This document shows positions 22,119-31,152 of a DNA stretch of 64,000 nt, piece after piece. The stretch lies in contig NZ_JBAJMW010000003.1 of NCBI RefSeq assembly GCF_036881825.1, forward strand, positions 124,001 to 188,000. The letters run 5' to 3'. The translations under genes were made by a program, and so were the position numbers. The notes beneath the pieces are model-generated. The model was given only the letters and a program-made list of their open reading frames with translations, was not told the origin of the DNA and did not search any database. The DNA comes from Tersicoccus mangrovi (GTDB taxonomy: Bacteria > Actinomycetota > Actinomycetes > Actinomycetales > Micrococcaceae). Position 1 is the stretch's first letter. Each line of letters starts with the position of its first letter.

Positions 22119-22712
22119 TCAGGCCACGGACCGCGCGCGCCGCCGTCGCCGGAAGCTGCGGTAGAGGAAGCCGAGCCCCACCGCGGCGACGATGAGGACC
22201 ACGAGCACGAGCACCGGGATGAGCACGGCCGCGACCGACAGGGCGACGGCGGAGGCGTCCTCCGCGGTGCTCAGCACCGGGGCGGCGGTGCCGACCGACG
22301 CGGCGTTCGCCACGGGCCGCGCGGTCGCCTTGACCACATGGACGGCGAGCGCGGTCACCACGCCGACGACGATCGGCACCCACTGCTGGCTGGTGAAGAA
22401 CGACGCCGGGTCGGTGACCGTCGCGGTCTGCGAGGCCGATCCGGCGCCGAAGACGATGCCGCCGGACGTGGGGCGGACGACGGTCTGGACCCAGTCGTTG
22501 ACCGAGTCCACGGCCGGGATCTTGTCGGCGACCACCTCGAGCACGAGCAGCACCCCGAGGATCCCGAGCACCCACCCGTTGGAGAGCCACGCGAAACCCG
22601 ACGGCAGGGTGACCACGTTCGTGAACCGGTCCAGCAGTCCGAGGACGAGCAGCGGGATGTAGGCGTTGAGGCCGGACGACGCGGCCAGTCCGGCGCCGGT
22701 GAGGATCTCCAT
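22119..22712 (-). CDS. DUF4126 family membrane protein
   Basis: A 197-residue membrane protein starting MEILTGAGLAASSGLNAYIPLLVLGLLDR, the DUF4126 hallmark. It continues with VADKIPAVDSVNDWVQTVVRPTSG and several hydrophobic helices, and has a basic C-terminus (RRRRRARS). The ATG follows GAGAGGAGAG. Function unknown. It converges on tgt. Confidence 0.8.
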   Translation of the reverse strand: MEILTGAGLAASSGLNAYIPLLVLGLLDRFTNVVTLPSGFAWLSNGWVLGILGVLLVLEVVADKIPAVDSVNDWVQTVVRPTSGGIVFGAGSASQTATVTDPASFFTSQQWVPIVVGVVTALAVHVVKATARPVANAASVGTAAPVLSTAEDASAVALSVAAVLIPVLVLVVLIVAAVGLGFLYRSFRRRRRARSVA

Positions 22713-22771
22713 GCCGCTCTCCTCTCGGTCACCCTTCCAGGACGGCGGCGGCCGTCAGGCTCAGGGTAGCG

Positions 22772-23485
22772 TCAGGCCGCGGGCGGCGTCGCGTAGTCGG
22801 GCTCGCGGGCCTTGATCGCCCGGATGACGACCATGGTGAGCGGGCTGACGACGATCTCCACGAGGCACTTGTACACGTACCCGGTGATGACGTAGTTGAC
22901 GAACTGCCCGGCGTCGGCGATGCCGATCACCGGCGTCGCGATGGAGCAGAAGATGATCGTGTCGGCCAGTTCGCCGACCCCGGTGGAGCCGATGAGCCGC
23001 CCCCACAGCGCGGACTCCCCGGCGCGCTCCTTCATGCGCACGAGCACCCAGGAGTTGAGCAGCTGGCCCACCACGTAGCCGGCCATGCTCGCGAGCACGA
23101 TCTGCGGCACCTGGCCGAGCGCCCCCTCGAGGGCGGACTGCTTCGCGATGCCGTAGTCGTCCGAGAAACCGGGCAGCGCGATGATGACGACGAATGCCAG
23201 CGAGGCGAGCAGCGACAGGGTGAACCCGGTGATGACGGTGCGACGGGCGGCCGCGAAGCCGTACACCTCGCTCAGCACGTCACCGAGGACGTAGGCCAGC
23301 GGGAACAGGAAGAAGCCGCCGTCGGTGACGATGGTGAAGTCCCCGAACACCGGCCCGATCAGCACACCCTTGGACGCGCCGATGTTCGACAGGATGAGGA
23401 TGACGCAGAACAGCGCCACGATGATGTCGAAGTAGCGGCGGTTCCGGGTGGCGAACGCGGCGCGATGCGGCGTGGCGACGCTCAT
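22772..23485 (-). CDS. yhhQ: Queuosine precursor transporter (YhhQ/VUT family)
   Basis: A 237-residue membrane protein of the YhhQ (vitamin uptake-like) family that imports preQ0/preQ1-type queuosine precursors. It has about six helices and the typical signatures NIGASKGV, ADGG-like TDGGFFLFPLAYVLGDVLSEVYGF, and ELADTIIFCSIA. The frame is open to 23689, but the ATG at 23485 has GAGAGG upstream and gives the normal length. Its position near tgt fits a salvage route to queuosine. Confidence 0.88.
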   Translation of the reverse strand: MSVATPHRAAFATRNRRYFDIIVALFCVILILSNIGASKGVLIGPVFGDFTIVTDGGFFLFPLAYVLGDVLSEVYGFAAARRTVITGFTLSLLASLAFVVIIALPGFSDDYGIAKQSALEGALGQVPQIVLASMAGYVVGQLLNSWVLVRMKERAGESALWGRLIGSTGVGELADTIIFCSIATPVIGIADAGQFVNYVITGYVYKCLVEIVVSPLTMVVIRAIKAREPDYATPPAA

Positions 23486-23827
23486 GGCAGGCCTCTCGAG
23501 GTGGATGACGATGGGGGCGGTGAGTGTCGACGTCGGCACCGCGCCGGACGACGGGTCCGACGGCGAGACGACGGCGGCACCCGTGCCGAGACGACCACCC
23601 GCATGCGAGGGGACGCCGTCGGGGTGGTTCCCGGACCGGATGCGTCGACGCTCGCGGGCACCGGACCGCCTGCCACCCGGCCGGTGCACGCCCGTGTCAC
23701 GGGCAGGGTTATTGTTTCACGCGGCGGTCACAGCGGCGAGAACGCCGGAGGCGGACAGACGCGCGACTGCCGGACGAGCGCGGACGGCCGCACAGCGGTG
23801 GCCGACGCCGAGGTGAAGAATGGGCCC
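23486..23827. other. Divergent intergenic region between yhhQ and the PdxK-like gene
   Basis: About 340 bp without a gene. At 23690-23704 lies the palindrome GCCCGTG-T-CACGGGC, followed on the plus strand by the only AT-rich patch (GGGTTATTGTTTCACG). This is a candidate operator or promoter area for either gene. I could not recognise a preQ1 riboswitch in the yhhQ leader. Confidence 0.4.
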
Positions 23828-24682
23828 ATGGCACAGCTCACTCCCTCGACCGACGCGTCCACGCCCGACTCCTCCGAACCCGGGCGTCCGCCCGTCGTCC
23901 TGACCATCGCCGGATCCGAGGCGACCGGCGGTGCCGGCGCCCAGACCGACCTGAAGACGTTCCAGCAGTCCCGGGTGTTCGGCATCGCGGCCCTGACCTG
24001 CATCGTCTCGTTCGACCCGAAGGACAACTGGAACCACCGCTTCGTGCCGGTGGATCCGCAGGTGATCGCGGACCAGCTCGAGGCCATCACGGCGGCGTAC
24101 CCGATCGACACGGTCAAGATCGGCATGCTCGGCACCCCTGCGACCGTCGAGGTCGTCGCGGGCTGGCTGGCCGACAACTCGCCGCGCACCGTGGTGCTGG
24201 ACCCGGTGCTGATCTGCAAGGGCCAGGAGCCCGGCGCGGCCCTGGACACCGACCAGGCGCTCAAGCAGCACATCCTGCCCCGCGCGACGTTCGTGACGCC
24301 GAACCACTTCGAGTCCGAGCAGCTCTCGGGCGTGGACGGCATCGCCTCGATCGAGGACCTGACCGAGGCCGCCCGCCGGATCCACGAGGCGAGCGGTGCC
24401 GTGGTCCTCGCCAAGGGCGGCGTGCGGCTCTCGGGCGACCAGGCGCAGGACGTGTTCTACGACGGCAGCCGGGTGGACGTGCTCACGGCCCCGAAGATCG
24501 GCGAAGTGGCCGTCAGCGGTGCGGGCTGCACCCTCGCGGCCGCGGTCGCCGCCGAACTGGGCAAGGGCGCCGACCCGCTGACCGCGGCCCGCTCGGCCAA
24601 GTCGCTGGTCACCGCGTCGATCCAGGGCCGGATGACGTCGAACGCCCCGTTCGACGCCGTGTGGCAGGGCGCCGCAGGCTGA
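23828..24682 (+). CDS. pdxK: ThiD-type pyridoxal/HMP kinase
   Basis: The 284-residue ribokinase-fold protein starts its core with VVLTIAGSEATGGAGAQTDLKTFQ. It continues with VKIGMLGTPATVEVV, VLDPVLICKG, VTPNHFESEQLSG, and the anion-hole/catalytic motif SGAGCTLAAAVAAEL. The pattern is closest to Bacillus-type PdxK, which phosphorylates pyridoxal and hydroxymethylpyrimidine. A ThiD role in thiamine synthesis is the alternative. The ATG at 23828 removes a spurious ~120-residue extension. It is divergent from yhhQ. Confidence 0.78.
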   Translation: MAQLTPSTDASTPDSSEPGRPPVVLTIAGSEATGGAGAQTDLKTFQQSRVFGIAALTCIVSFDPKDNWNHRFVPVDPQVIADQLEAITAAYPIDTVKIGMLGTPATVEVVAGWLADNSPRTVVLDPVLICKGQEPGAALDTDQALKQHILPRATFVTPNHFESEQLSGVDGIASIEDLTEAARRIHEASGAVVLAKGGVRLSGDQAQDVFYDGSRVDVLTAPKIGEVAVSGAGCTLAAAVAAELGKGADPLTAARSAKSLVTASIQGRMTSNAPFDAVWQGAAG

Positions 24683-24713
24683 GGACAGCGCCGCCGGCTA
24701 GGACAGCGCCGCC

Positions 24714-25550
24714 TCAGCGGCCGAGGAAGTCCAGCACCACCCGGTTCCACTCGTCGGCGTGACTGACGTTGACGCCGTGCGGGGCGCCGGCCACGACGTG
24801 CAGTTCGCTGCCGGCGATCGCGGCGTGGGTACGGGCTCCGGACCCCTCGAACGGGACCGTCGCGTCGCCGTCGCCGTGGATCACGAGCGTCGGCACGGTC
24901 ACGGCGGACAGGTCGTCCCGGAAGTCGGTCGTGCCGAAGGCCGTCATGCAGGCCAGGGCCGCCTTCTTGTCCGCCTGCAGGGCGAGGGCGACGGCCTTCT
25001 GCCGCTCCTCCTCGGAGACCTTCAGCTGACCGTCGACGGAGAAGAATTCGGTGGTGAACTGGTCGTAGAACGCCGCCTGGTTCGCGGTCAGCGAAGCCGT
25101 CATCGCGGCGGCCTGCTTCTTGGTCAGCGGGCCCTCCGGGTTGTCGGAGCCCTGCATCAGGTACGGCGTGACGGCGGACGCGAACACGACGCTGCGCACC
25201 CGCTCCCCACCGTGCTTCGCCAGGTACCGGGCGACCTCGCCACCGCCCATCGAGAAGCCGACGATCGTGGCGTCCCGCACGTCGAGCGCCTCGAGCAGCG
25301 TGCTCAGGTCCTCGGCGAGCGTGTCGTAGGTGTACCCGGTCAGCGGCTTGTCACTGCGGCCGAAGCCGCGGCGGTCGTAGGTGATGACGCGGTAGCCGGC
25401 GTCGGCGAAGGCGCCGACCTGGTGCTCCCAGGACTCCCCCGACAGCGGCCAGCCGTGGATCAGGACGACGGGGCGGCCGGAGCCACCGGTGTCGTCGACG
25501 TGCAGGTCGGTGTCCTTGAACAGGCCGTGGTGAGCGGTGATCTCGGTCAA
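24714..25550 (-). CDS. Alpha/beta hydrolase (non-heme chloroperoxidase-like)
   Basis: The 278-residue hydrolase has oxyanion motif IHGWPLSG, nucleophile elbow GFSMGG (S100), acid in HGDGDATVP and catalytic His in GAPHG. The overall pattern (ITYDRRGFGRSDKP; YTYDTLAEDLSTLLEALD) matches the bacterial cofactor-free perhydrolase/chloroperoxidase group. These enzymes also act as esterases. The start is probably TTG at 25550, preceded by AAGGAA 6 nt away; no ATG fits better. Cytoplasmic. Confidence 0.8.
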   Translation of the reverse strand: MTEITAHHGLFKDTDLHVDDTGGSGRPVVLIHGWPLSGESWEHQVGAFADAGYRVITYDRRGFGRSDKPLTGYTYDTLAEDLSTLLEALDVRDATIVGFSMGGGEVARYLAKHGGERVRSVVFASAVTPYLMQGSDNPEGPLTKKQAAAMTASLTANQAAFYDQFTTEFFSVDGQLKVSEEERQKAVALALQADKKAALACMTAFGTTDFRDDLSAVTVPTLVIHGDGDATVPFEGSGARTHAAIAGSELHVVAGAPHGVNVSHADEWNRVVLDFLGR

Positions 25551-25895
25551 AGCTGTTCCTTCCGTCGTCACCGGCCCGGCCGGGCCGGTGGGGGCGCCGG
25601 GCACTCGCCGGTCCCCGTGTCCATGCTTCGGAACCGGGCCTGCTGCCGGATGGGATATTGACAGTAGGCTTGCTTTCAGCATCGCGGCGGGTCACGGCAT
25701 GGTCAAGATCTGGCCACGCCTCGTTGACATGTGACCGATTCGACATGAGGGTTGTCTCAACCACTGTCGATCGACGGTGGCCACCGGATCCTCTTCCGGG
25801 TCATCACCGCATGCGAGCAGGACTTCCCCGTCGCGTCGCTGCGTCCCGATCGGACACACGGCGCGATGTTCTGTTCGCCCTCTTCGAGGAGAACC
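25551..25895. other. Intergenic region upstream of the subtilase gene
   Basis: About 345 bp without a supportable gene. It is more AT-rich than its surroundings, for example ATATTGACAGTAGGC near 25655 and TTGACATGTGACC near 25721. Either could hold a -35 element for the divergent hydrolase and subtilase genes, but I see no well-spaced -10. Confidence 0.4.
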
Positions 25896-28800
25896 ATGAA
25901 TAGAGCGCGCAACAGGGCCCTGGGACGGGCGCTGCTGGCGACCTTGACCGGTGCCGCACTTGTCACGAGTTTCGCGACACCCGCCATGGCCGACCAGAAG
26001 TCCGACCCGACCAGCCCGGCGCAGGGACTGAAGTCCCAGCCCGTGAAAGCCTCCAAGATCTCGCCCCGGCTCGCCAGCGCGTCGGGGCAGATTTCTGTCT
26101 ACGTCCAGTTCACCGGCCAGGGCGCATTCGACCGCACCCAGCCTGCCGCGGTCAAGAGCGGCGCCCAGAAGCCGGTCGCGAACGTGGCCGAGGTGAAGGC
26201 CATCCGCGCGTCGATCCAGACGGCGGCACGGGCCGCGGCCGGGGCAGCCCGGGCGACCACGCTCTACACCACGACCAACACCATCCCCGGCGTCGCGCTC
26301 CGCGGCGACGCGGCCGCGCTGCGCGCGCTCGCCCAGCAGGCCAACGTCGTCAAGATCACCCCGCTGGTCACCAAGCACGTCGACAACAAGGGTACGGACA
26401 TCGACACCCGTGCCCTGGACTCCTGGGTCCAGACCAAGGCGACCGGTCAGGGCACCACGATCGCCGTGATCGACACCGGCCTGGACTACACGCACACCGA
26501 CTTCGGCGGCCCCGGCACCTCGGCGGCCTTCGCCCAGGCCAAGGCGTCCCCGACCATCCCGGCCGGCCTGTTCGACCCGAACAAGTTCGCCGGCGGCTAC
26601 GACCTGGTCGGCGACGACTACGACGCCGATCCGAGCTCGGCCACGTACCAGCCGGTGCCCAAGCCCGACGAGAACCCGCTGGACTGCAACGGTCACGGCT
26701 CGCACGTGGCGGGCACCGCCGCCGGGTACGGCGTCAACAACGACGGCTCGACCTTCACGGGCGACTACGGAACGCTGAACGCCGCGACGGTCAACGGCAT
26801 GCGGATCGGCCCCGGCTCGGCCCCGAAGGCCAAGCTGGTCTCGCTGCGCGTCTTCGGCTGCAACGGGTCGTCCGACGTCGTGGGCGAGGCCCTCGACCGG
26901 GTCCTCGACCCGAACGGTGACGGCGACTTCAGCGACCGCGCCCAGATTGTCAACATGTCCCTCGGCAGCGACTGGTCCCCGACCGACGACCCCGAGAACG
27001 CCATCGTCGACAACCTGACGGACCAGAACATCCTCTCCGTGGTGGCCTCCGGCAACGCCGGCGACAGCTACGACATCGGAGGTTCCCCGGGCAACGCCAA
27101 GTCCTCGCTGACCGTCGCCAACAGCATCGGCTCGAAGGTCACCCTCGACCGCATCGACGTGCTCGCGCCGTCCGATGTGGCCGGCCAGGTCCAGGGCCAG
27201 TACTCGGTGAACTTCGACTACAACGCCTCGACGGTCACCCAGGCGCAGCTGACCGGCACCGTGGTGCTGCCGCCGGACGTCGCGACGAACAAGTTCGGTT
27301 GCACCGCGTTCAACGACCCGAACGGCACCCTCAAGGGCAAGTGGGTCTGGCTGACGTGGGAGGAGAACGGCGCGTTCCCGTGCGGCTCGGTCGCGCGGTT
27401 CAACAATGCGGCGGCCGCCGGCGCCAAGGGTGTCGTCCTCGACTCCCCGCGGGACGTGTTCGACGCCGGCATCTCCGGTAACGCCACCATCCCGGGCGTC
27501 CAGCTGAACCGGACCTCCTCGGACAAGCTGCGGGCGGCGGCCACCGCCGGCACCCTGCAGGTGCGGCTGAGCCCCGACTACATCGGCACCGCCGACGGCC
27601 CGTCGGGCCAGCTGGACCAGCTCAACTCCAGCTCCTCGCGCGGGGTCCACGGCTCGAACGGCATCATCAAGCCCGACGTCGCGGCTCCCGGCACCCTGAT
27701 CGGGTCGGTCGCCGTGGGCAGCGGGAACAAGCCCAATGTCAAGACCGGCACCTCGATGGCGACCCCGCACGTGGCCGGCATCGCGGCGCTGGTGCGCGGC
27801 AAGTACCCCTTCCTCACCGCGACGCAGACGAAGGCGGTCGTGATGAACACGGCCAACCACGACGTCGTGACCGCGGACGGGGCGGTGTACGGCCCGAACC
27901 GGGTCGGCTCCGGCCGCGTCGACGCCCTCGACGCGCTGAGCACGCCGACGTACGCGTTCGCCGCGAACGACCCGACGCTGACGAGCATCAACTTCGGCGT
28001 CCAAGAGGTGGGCACCCAGCCGGTGACGGTGACGAAGAACGTGACCGTCCGGAACAACACGACGTCCGCGATCACCTACTCGGCCGCCTACAAGGCGTCC
28101 AGCCAGGTGCCCGGCGTCGCGTACGCGGTTCCCGCGACGGTGGCCGTCCCGGCCTCCGGCTCGGCGACCGTTCCGGTCACGATGACGATCGCGGACCCGA
28201 AGGCGCTGGCCAAGTCGGAGGACCCGTCCCTGGAGGCCACGCAGAGCGACATCGCGCGGCAGTTCATGGCGGAGGCCGCCGGCCGGCTGACGCTGACCGC
28301 CGCCGGCAAGCCGAACCTGCGGATCCCCGTGTACGCGTCCGTCAAGCCCGTCTCGGCCATGTCGGCCGGCGCGGTCGCGTTCGGCGCGAACCCGACCAGC
28401 ACCCTCGTGCCGCTCTCGGGACGCGGCAACACGCAGACCGGCTTCGGCGCCGTCGTGGGCGGCTTCCAGCTCGGTGCCTCCAGCACCAGGCTGCCCGCCT
28501 CGACCCAGCCGCAGCGTGACGTCCTCGACCTGCAGTACGTCGGGGCGAACAGCTCCGTCCCGGCGGTCGCCGCCGCGGGCGGGAACACGAACAACGCCGT
28601 GGTGAACTTCGGCATCTCCACCTGGGCCAACAGCCCGGTGATCGCCGGAGGCACCGAGTACGACATCGAGGTGGACACCAACGGGGACGGCACGGCCGAC
28701 TTCGTCACCTTCACGACGCGGATCCCCGACGTGGACCTGCCCGTGGCCGCCACCTACCCGATCGTCAACGGCGCGCTGGGCAAGCAGGTCGACCTGGAGC

Positions 28801-29948
28801 CCGTCAACGGCCAGCTCGGGAACGTGGACACCAACACGTTCGACACCAACGCCTTCACCGTCCCGGTGCAGGCCGCGGCGTACGGGGTGGACCTGACGAA
28901 GTCCGCGCCGATCCAGTACCGCGTGTCCAGCTACAACAGCTACAGCAGCGCGGCGATCGACTCGACCAACTGGATCGCGTACAACGTGACCCAGCCGAGC
29001 GTCGCGTTCGGCAACGCGGACGGCAACGTCCTGTTCAGCGACGTGCCGGGCACGGGCCTGCCGGCCCAGCGGTCGGCCTCCGGTGGCGCGGCGCAGGCGC
29101 TCTTCCTGCACCTGCACAACGCGACCGGTGACCTCTCCGGCAAGGCGACCACCGGTGACACGGACGGCGGCCGCGCCCAGGTGGTGCCGGTGACGGTGGT
29201 CACCCCGCCGGCGAAGCCGTCCATCCCGTCCGTCTCGACGGTCACCGCTGTCGACCCGGCCGGCAACCTGTGGGCCTACCCGGCCGACGGGAACGGCAGG
29301 CTCGGTGCCCGCACGAAGATCGGCTCCGGCTGGCAGAACGCCAAGTCGACGTCGGTGGTCGACTGGAACGGCGACAAGGTGCTCGACGTCGTCGCCCAGT
29401 GGAAGGACGGCCACCTGTCCGTCTACCCGGGTCGCAGCGGCGGCGGGTTCGCCCCCGCGGTGACCCTGGCCGCCTCGGGCTGGGGCGGGAAGGCGACGGT
29501 GCTCGCCACGCAGTGGACCCGCACCGGCGCTCCCGGCATCCTCACGGTCGAGACCAACGGTGATCTGCGGTACTACCCGAACACCAGCGGCTCGGTCGGG
29601 CCGAGCTCCGTGATCGGCCGCGGCTGGTCGGGGCTCGAACTGAGCGACGCCGACTGGGACAAGGACGGGTCGACGGACCTGCTGGCCCGCCGCAGCAACG
29701 GTGACCTGCTGGTCTACCGGAGCAACGGCGCCGGCGGCATCGTCTCCGAGAACCGTCCGGTGGTCGGCCGGGGCTGGAACGGCCTGTCCTCGATCGTCGC
29801 GCGCGCGGACTTCTCGGGCCCCGGGTCGCTGAGCGTCCTCGGCATCGACTCGAGCGGCCAGCTGCGCAACTACCCGGTGGTCGACAAGTCGATCCGCTCC
29901 GCCATCATCATCGGTGGCGGTTGGGCCGGGTACCGCCTGAGCGAGTGA
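25896..29948 (+). CDS. Secreted subtilisin-like (S8) serine protease with PA insert and C-terminal VCBS/FG-GAP repeats
   Basis: The 1350-residue exported protease has a signal peptide (1-32, cut after AMA) and an inhibitor-I9-like propeptide (VYVQFTGQGAF). The S8 triad is D193 (AVIDTGLDYTH), H267 (NGHGSHVAGTAAG) and S620 (GTSMATPHVAG). A protease-associated domain is inserted at about 420-560 (GCTAFNDPNGTLKG; AAAAGAKGVVLDSP). A fibronectin-like region follows. The last ~250 residues contain four VCBS-like repeats (VDWNGDKVLDVVAQWKDG; DADWDKDGSTDLLARRSNGD). GAGGAG 5 nt before the ATG fixes the start. There is no LPXTG or surface anchor. Substrates unknown. Confidence 0.93.
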   Translation: MNRARNRALGRALLATLTGAALVTSFATPAMADQKSDPTSPAQGLKSQPVKASKISPRLASASGQISVYVQFTGQGAFDRTQPAAVKSGAQKPVANVAEVKAIRASIQTAARAAAGAARATTLYTTTNTIPGVALRGDAAALRALAQQANVVKITPLVTKHVDNKGTDIDTRALDSWVQTKATGQGTTIAVIDTGLDYTHTDFGGPGTSAAFAQAKASPTIPAGLFDPNKFAGGYDLVGDDYDADPSSATYQPVPKPDENPLDCNGHGSHVAGTAAGYGVNNDGSTFTGDYGTLNAATVNGMRIGPGSAPKAKLVSLRVFGCNGSSDVVGEALDRVLDPNGDGDFSDRAQIVNMSLGSDWSPTDDPENAIVDNLTDQNILSVVASGNAGDSYDIGGSPGNAKSSLTVANSIGSKVTLDRIDVLAPSDVAGQVQGQYSVNFDYNASTVTQAQLTGTVVLPPDVATNKFGCTAFNDPNGTLKGKWVWLTWEENGAFPCGSVARFNNAAAAGAKGVVLDSPRDVFDAGISGNATIPGVQLNRTSSDKLRAAATAGTLQVRLSPDYIGTADGPSGQLDQLNSSSSRGVHGSNGIIKPDVAAPGTLIGSVAVGSGNKPNVKTGTSMATPHVAGIAALVRGKYPFLTATQTKAVVMNTANHDVVTADGAVYGPNRVGSGRVDALDALSTPTYAFAANDPTLTSINFGVQEVGTQPVTVTKNVTVRNNTTSAITYSAAYKASSQVPGVAYAVPATVAVPASGSATVPVTMTIADPKALAKSEDPSLEATQSDIARQFMAEAAGRLTLTAAGKPNLRIPVYASVKPVSAMSAGAVAFGANPTSTLVPLSGRGNTQTGFGAVVGGFQLGASSTRLPASTQPQRDVLDLQYVGANSSVPAVAAAGGNTNNAVVNFGISTWANSPVIAGGTEYDIEVDTNGDGTADFVTFTTRIPDVDLPVAATYPIVNGALGKQVDLEPVNGQLGNVDTNTFDTNAFTVPVQAAAYGVDLTKSAPIQYRVSSYNSYSSAAIDSTNWIAYNVTQPSVAFGNADGNVLFSDVPGTGLPAQRSASGGAAQALFLHLHNATGDLSGKATTGDTDGGRAQVVPVTVVTPPAKPSIPSVSTVTAVDPAGNLWAYPADGNGRLGARTKIGSGWQNAKSTSVVDWNGDKVLDVVAQWKDGHLSVYPGRSGGGFAPAVTLAASGWGGKATVLATQWTRTGAPGILTVETNGDLRYYPNTSGSVGPSSVIGRGWSGLELSDADWDKDGSTDLLARRSNGDLLVYRSNGAGGIVSENRPVVGRGWNGLSSIVARADFSGPGSLSVLGIDSSGQLRNYPVVDKSIRSAIIIGGGWAGYRLSE

Positions 29949-29954
29949 GTACGG

Positions 29955-29986
29955 CTCGGCGGTCCCTCCCCGGAGGGACCGCCGAG
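29955..29986. terminator. Perfect 15-bp hairpin after the subtilase gene
   Basis: A 15-bp exact inverted repeat (29955-29969 with 29972-29986) has a 2-nt centre and lies 7 bp after the stop. It can terminate transcription from either side of this convergent junction. Confidence 0.8.
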
Positions 29987-29994
29987 TGATCGGA

Positions 29995-30029
29995 CCGAGG
30001 GCCGGTGGCGTCACGCCACCGGCCCTCGG
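29995..30029. terminator. Second perfect 16-bp hairpin at the convergent junction
   Basis: A 16-bp exact stem (29995-30010 with 30014-30029) has loop TCA. Unlike the first hairpin it is nearer the end of the minus-strand LytR_C gene, so the pair probably serves both genes. Confidence 0.8.
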
Positions 30030-30041
30030 TGCGTTCGGGCG

Positions 30042-30680
30042 TCATTTCCCGCAGCGCAGGCGGCCGGGGCGCGTCGTGTCGACGGAGCGGGCGTCGGCGA
30101 CCTGCTTGAAGCCGGTGCCGAGCACCAGGTCGACCGCGGTGCCGGTGCGGGCGTCCTCCCGGTACACCGACCCGGGCAGTTGCCGCTGGACGGCGAGCGC
30201 CGCGGACCGGCCGGCCCGCCCGGCGACGACCGTCACCGCCGCGGGATCGGCGACGGTCCGGTTGCCGATGCCGGTGATGACCATGCCGCGCTCGCGCAGC
30301 CGCGCGGCCACCGAACCCGCCAGCCCGGGGGTCGACGTCGCGTTCAGCACGTCCACCTGCACCCGGTTCGCGGCGGCGGGGACCACCGGCACGGTCGGGC
30401 AGCCCGCCGCGTTGACGGTCGGCGTCGGCTTCGCCGTGGCGACCGCCGTCCGGGCCGGCGCGGGGAACGGCCGGTATCCCTGCACCATCGCCAGCACGAG
30501 GACGAGCGCCGAGGCGAGGACCACCAGCGCGAAGATCAGCACCAGGCCGTGCAGCAGCCGGCGGCGATGGCGGAATCGCTCCCGGTCGGCCTCGTCGGCC
30601 TGCAGGGTGCGGGCCAGTTCCTCGTTGGTGACGATGTGGAGCCCGTGCAGGTCCAGGGGGTCGATCGGGCGTCGCGCCAC
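30042..30680 (-). CDS. LytR C-terminal (LytR_C) domain membrane protein
   Basis: The 212-residue protein has a cytoplasmic basic N-terminus and one transmembrane helix at about 45-66 (LVLIFALVVLASALVLVLAM). The extracellular LytR_C domain includes VQVDVLNATSTPGLAGSVAARLRERGMVI and ends in a Cys-containing tail. LytR_C accompanies LCP cell-wall glycopolymer ligases, but here there is no LCP domain. A cell-envelope role is inferred. The neighbouring upstream gene (30763-31062) is on the same strand and commonly accompanies it in Micrococcales, as I recall. Confidence 0.85.
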   Translation of the reverse strand: MARRPIDPLDLHGLHIVTNEELARTLQADEADRERFRHRRRLLHGLVLIFALVVLASALVLVLAMVQGYRPFPAPARTAVATAKPTPTVNAAGCPTVPVVPAAANRVQVDVLNATSTPGLAGSVAARLRERGMVITGIGNRTVADPAAVTVVAGRAGRSAALAVQRQLPGSVYREDARTGTAVDLVLGTGFKQVADARSVDTTRPGRLRCGK

Positions 30681-30762
30681 AGGATCCGCCTTTCAACTGT
30701 CGGTTCGGCTCGTGGACCAGCAGGTTCGTGGGCCTTCGGGTCGGTGGACCTGCGGTCCGGTC

Positions 30763-31062
30763 TCAGTCGTCGATCTCGAGCACCCGGGCGTGCAACACCG
30801 CTCGCCGGTGCAGGGCGGAGCGCACCGCCCGGTGCAGCCCGTCCTCGAGGTACAGCCGACCCTGCCACTTGACCACGTGCGGGAACAGATCTCCGTAGAA
30901 GGTGCTGTCCTCGGCGAGCAGCGCCTCCAGGTCCAGCGTCCGCCGGGTGGTGACCAGTTGGTCGAGGCGCACCTGCCGTGGAGGCACCGCCGCCCAGTCC
31001 CTCGGGGTGGCCAGGCCGTGGTCAGGATAGGGTCGGCCCTCACCGACCGCCGCGAAGATCAT
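30763..31062 (-). CDS. Conserved small actinobacterial protein (often labelled VapB-like)
   Basis: The 99-residue protein MIFAAVGEGRPYPDHG... has conserved segments PPRQVRLDQLVTTRRTLDLEALLAEDSTFYGDLFPHVV and YLEDGLHRAVRSAL. I recognise it as a conserved protein found beside LytR_C genes. It is sometimes annotated as a VapB antitoxin, but no PIN toxin is near, so that function is doubtful. TAGCAT (31070-31075) 7 nt before the ATG at 31062 supports a leaderless start there. Confidence 0.7.
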   Translation of the reverse strand: MIFAAVGEGRPYPDHGLATPRDWAAVPPRQVRLDQLVTTRRTLDLEALLAEDSTFYGDLFPHVVKWQGRLYLEDGLHRAVRSALHRRAVLHARVLEIDD

Positions 31063-31122
31063 GGGGACCATGCTAGGCAATGGTCCGGAACGCCCCGGGC
31101 GGCCTGCTGCCAGACTGGTGGC

Positions 31123-31152
31123 ATGACTTCCGCGTCGAGCCCCGTTCGATGA
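31123..31152 (+). CDS. Possible 9-residue leader peptide upstream of the HAD gene
   Basis: ATG at 31123 opens a nine-codon frame (MTSASSPVR) whose TGA overlaps the ATG of the HAD gene (ATGA). CAGACT lies 6 nt upstream, so it may be translated from a leaderless mRNA and couple initiation of the downstream gene, which lacks a Shine-Dalgarno. Confidence 0.35.
   Translation: MTSASSPVR

Noticed and set aside
23486..23740. preQ1 riboswitch in the yhhQ leader
   Set aside because: No preQ1-I, -II or -III core could be matched in the minus-strand leader.
25692..30014. 1440-codon minus-strand frame antisense to the subtilase
   Set aside because: It is low-complexity Arg/Gly/Val translation typical of the antisense frame of a GC-rich gene, with no domain.
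30763..31062. VapBC toxin-antitoxin pair
   Set aside because: The small protein is VapB-like at best by label, and no PIN-domain toxin is encoded next to it.
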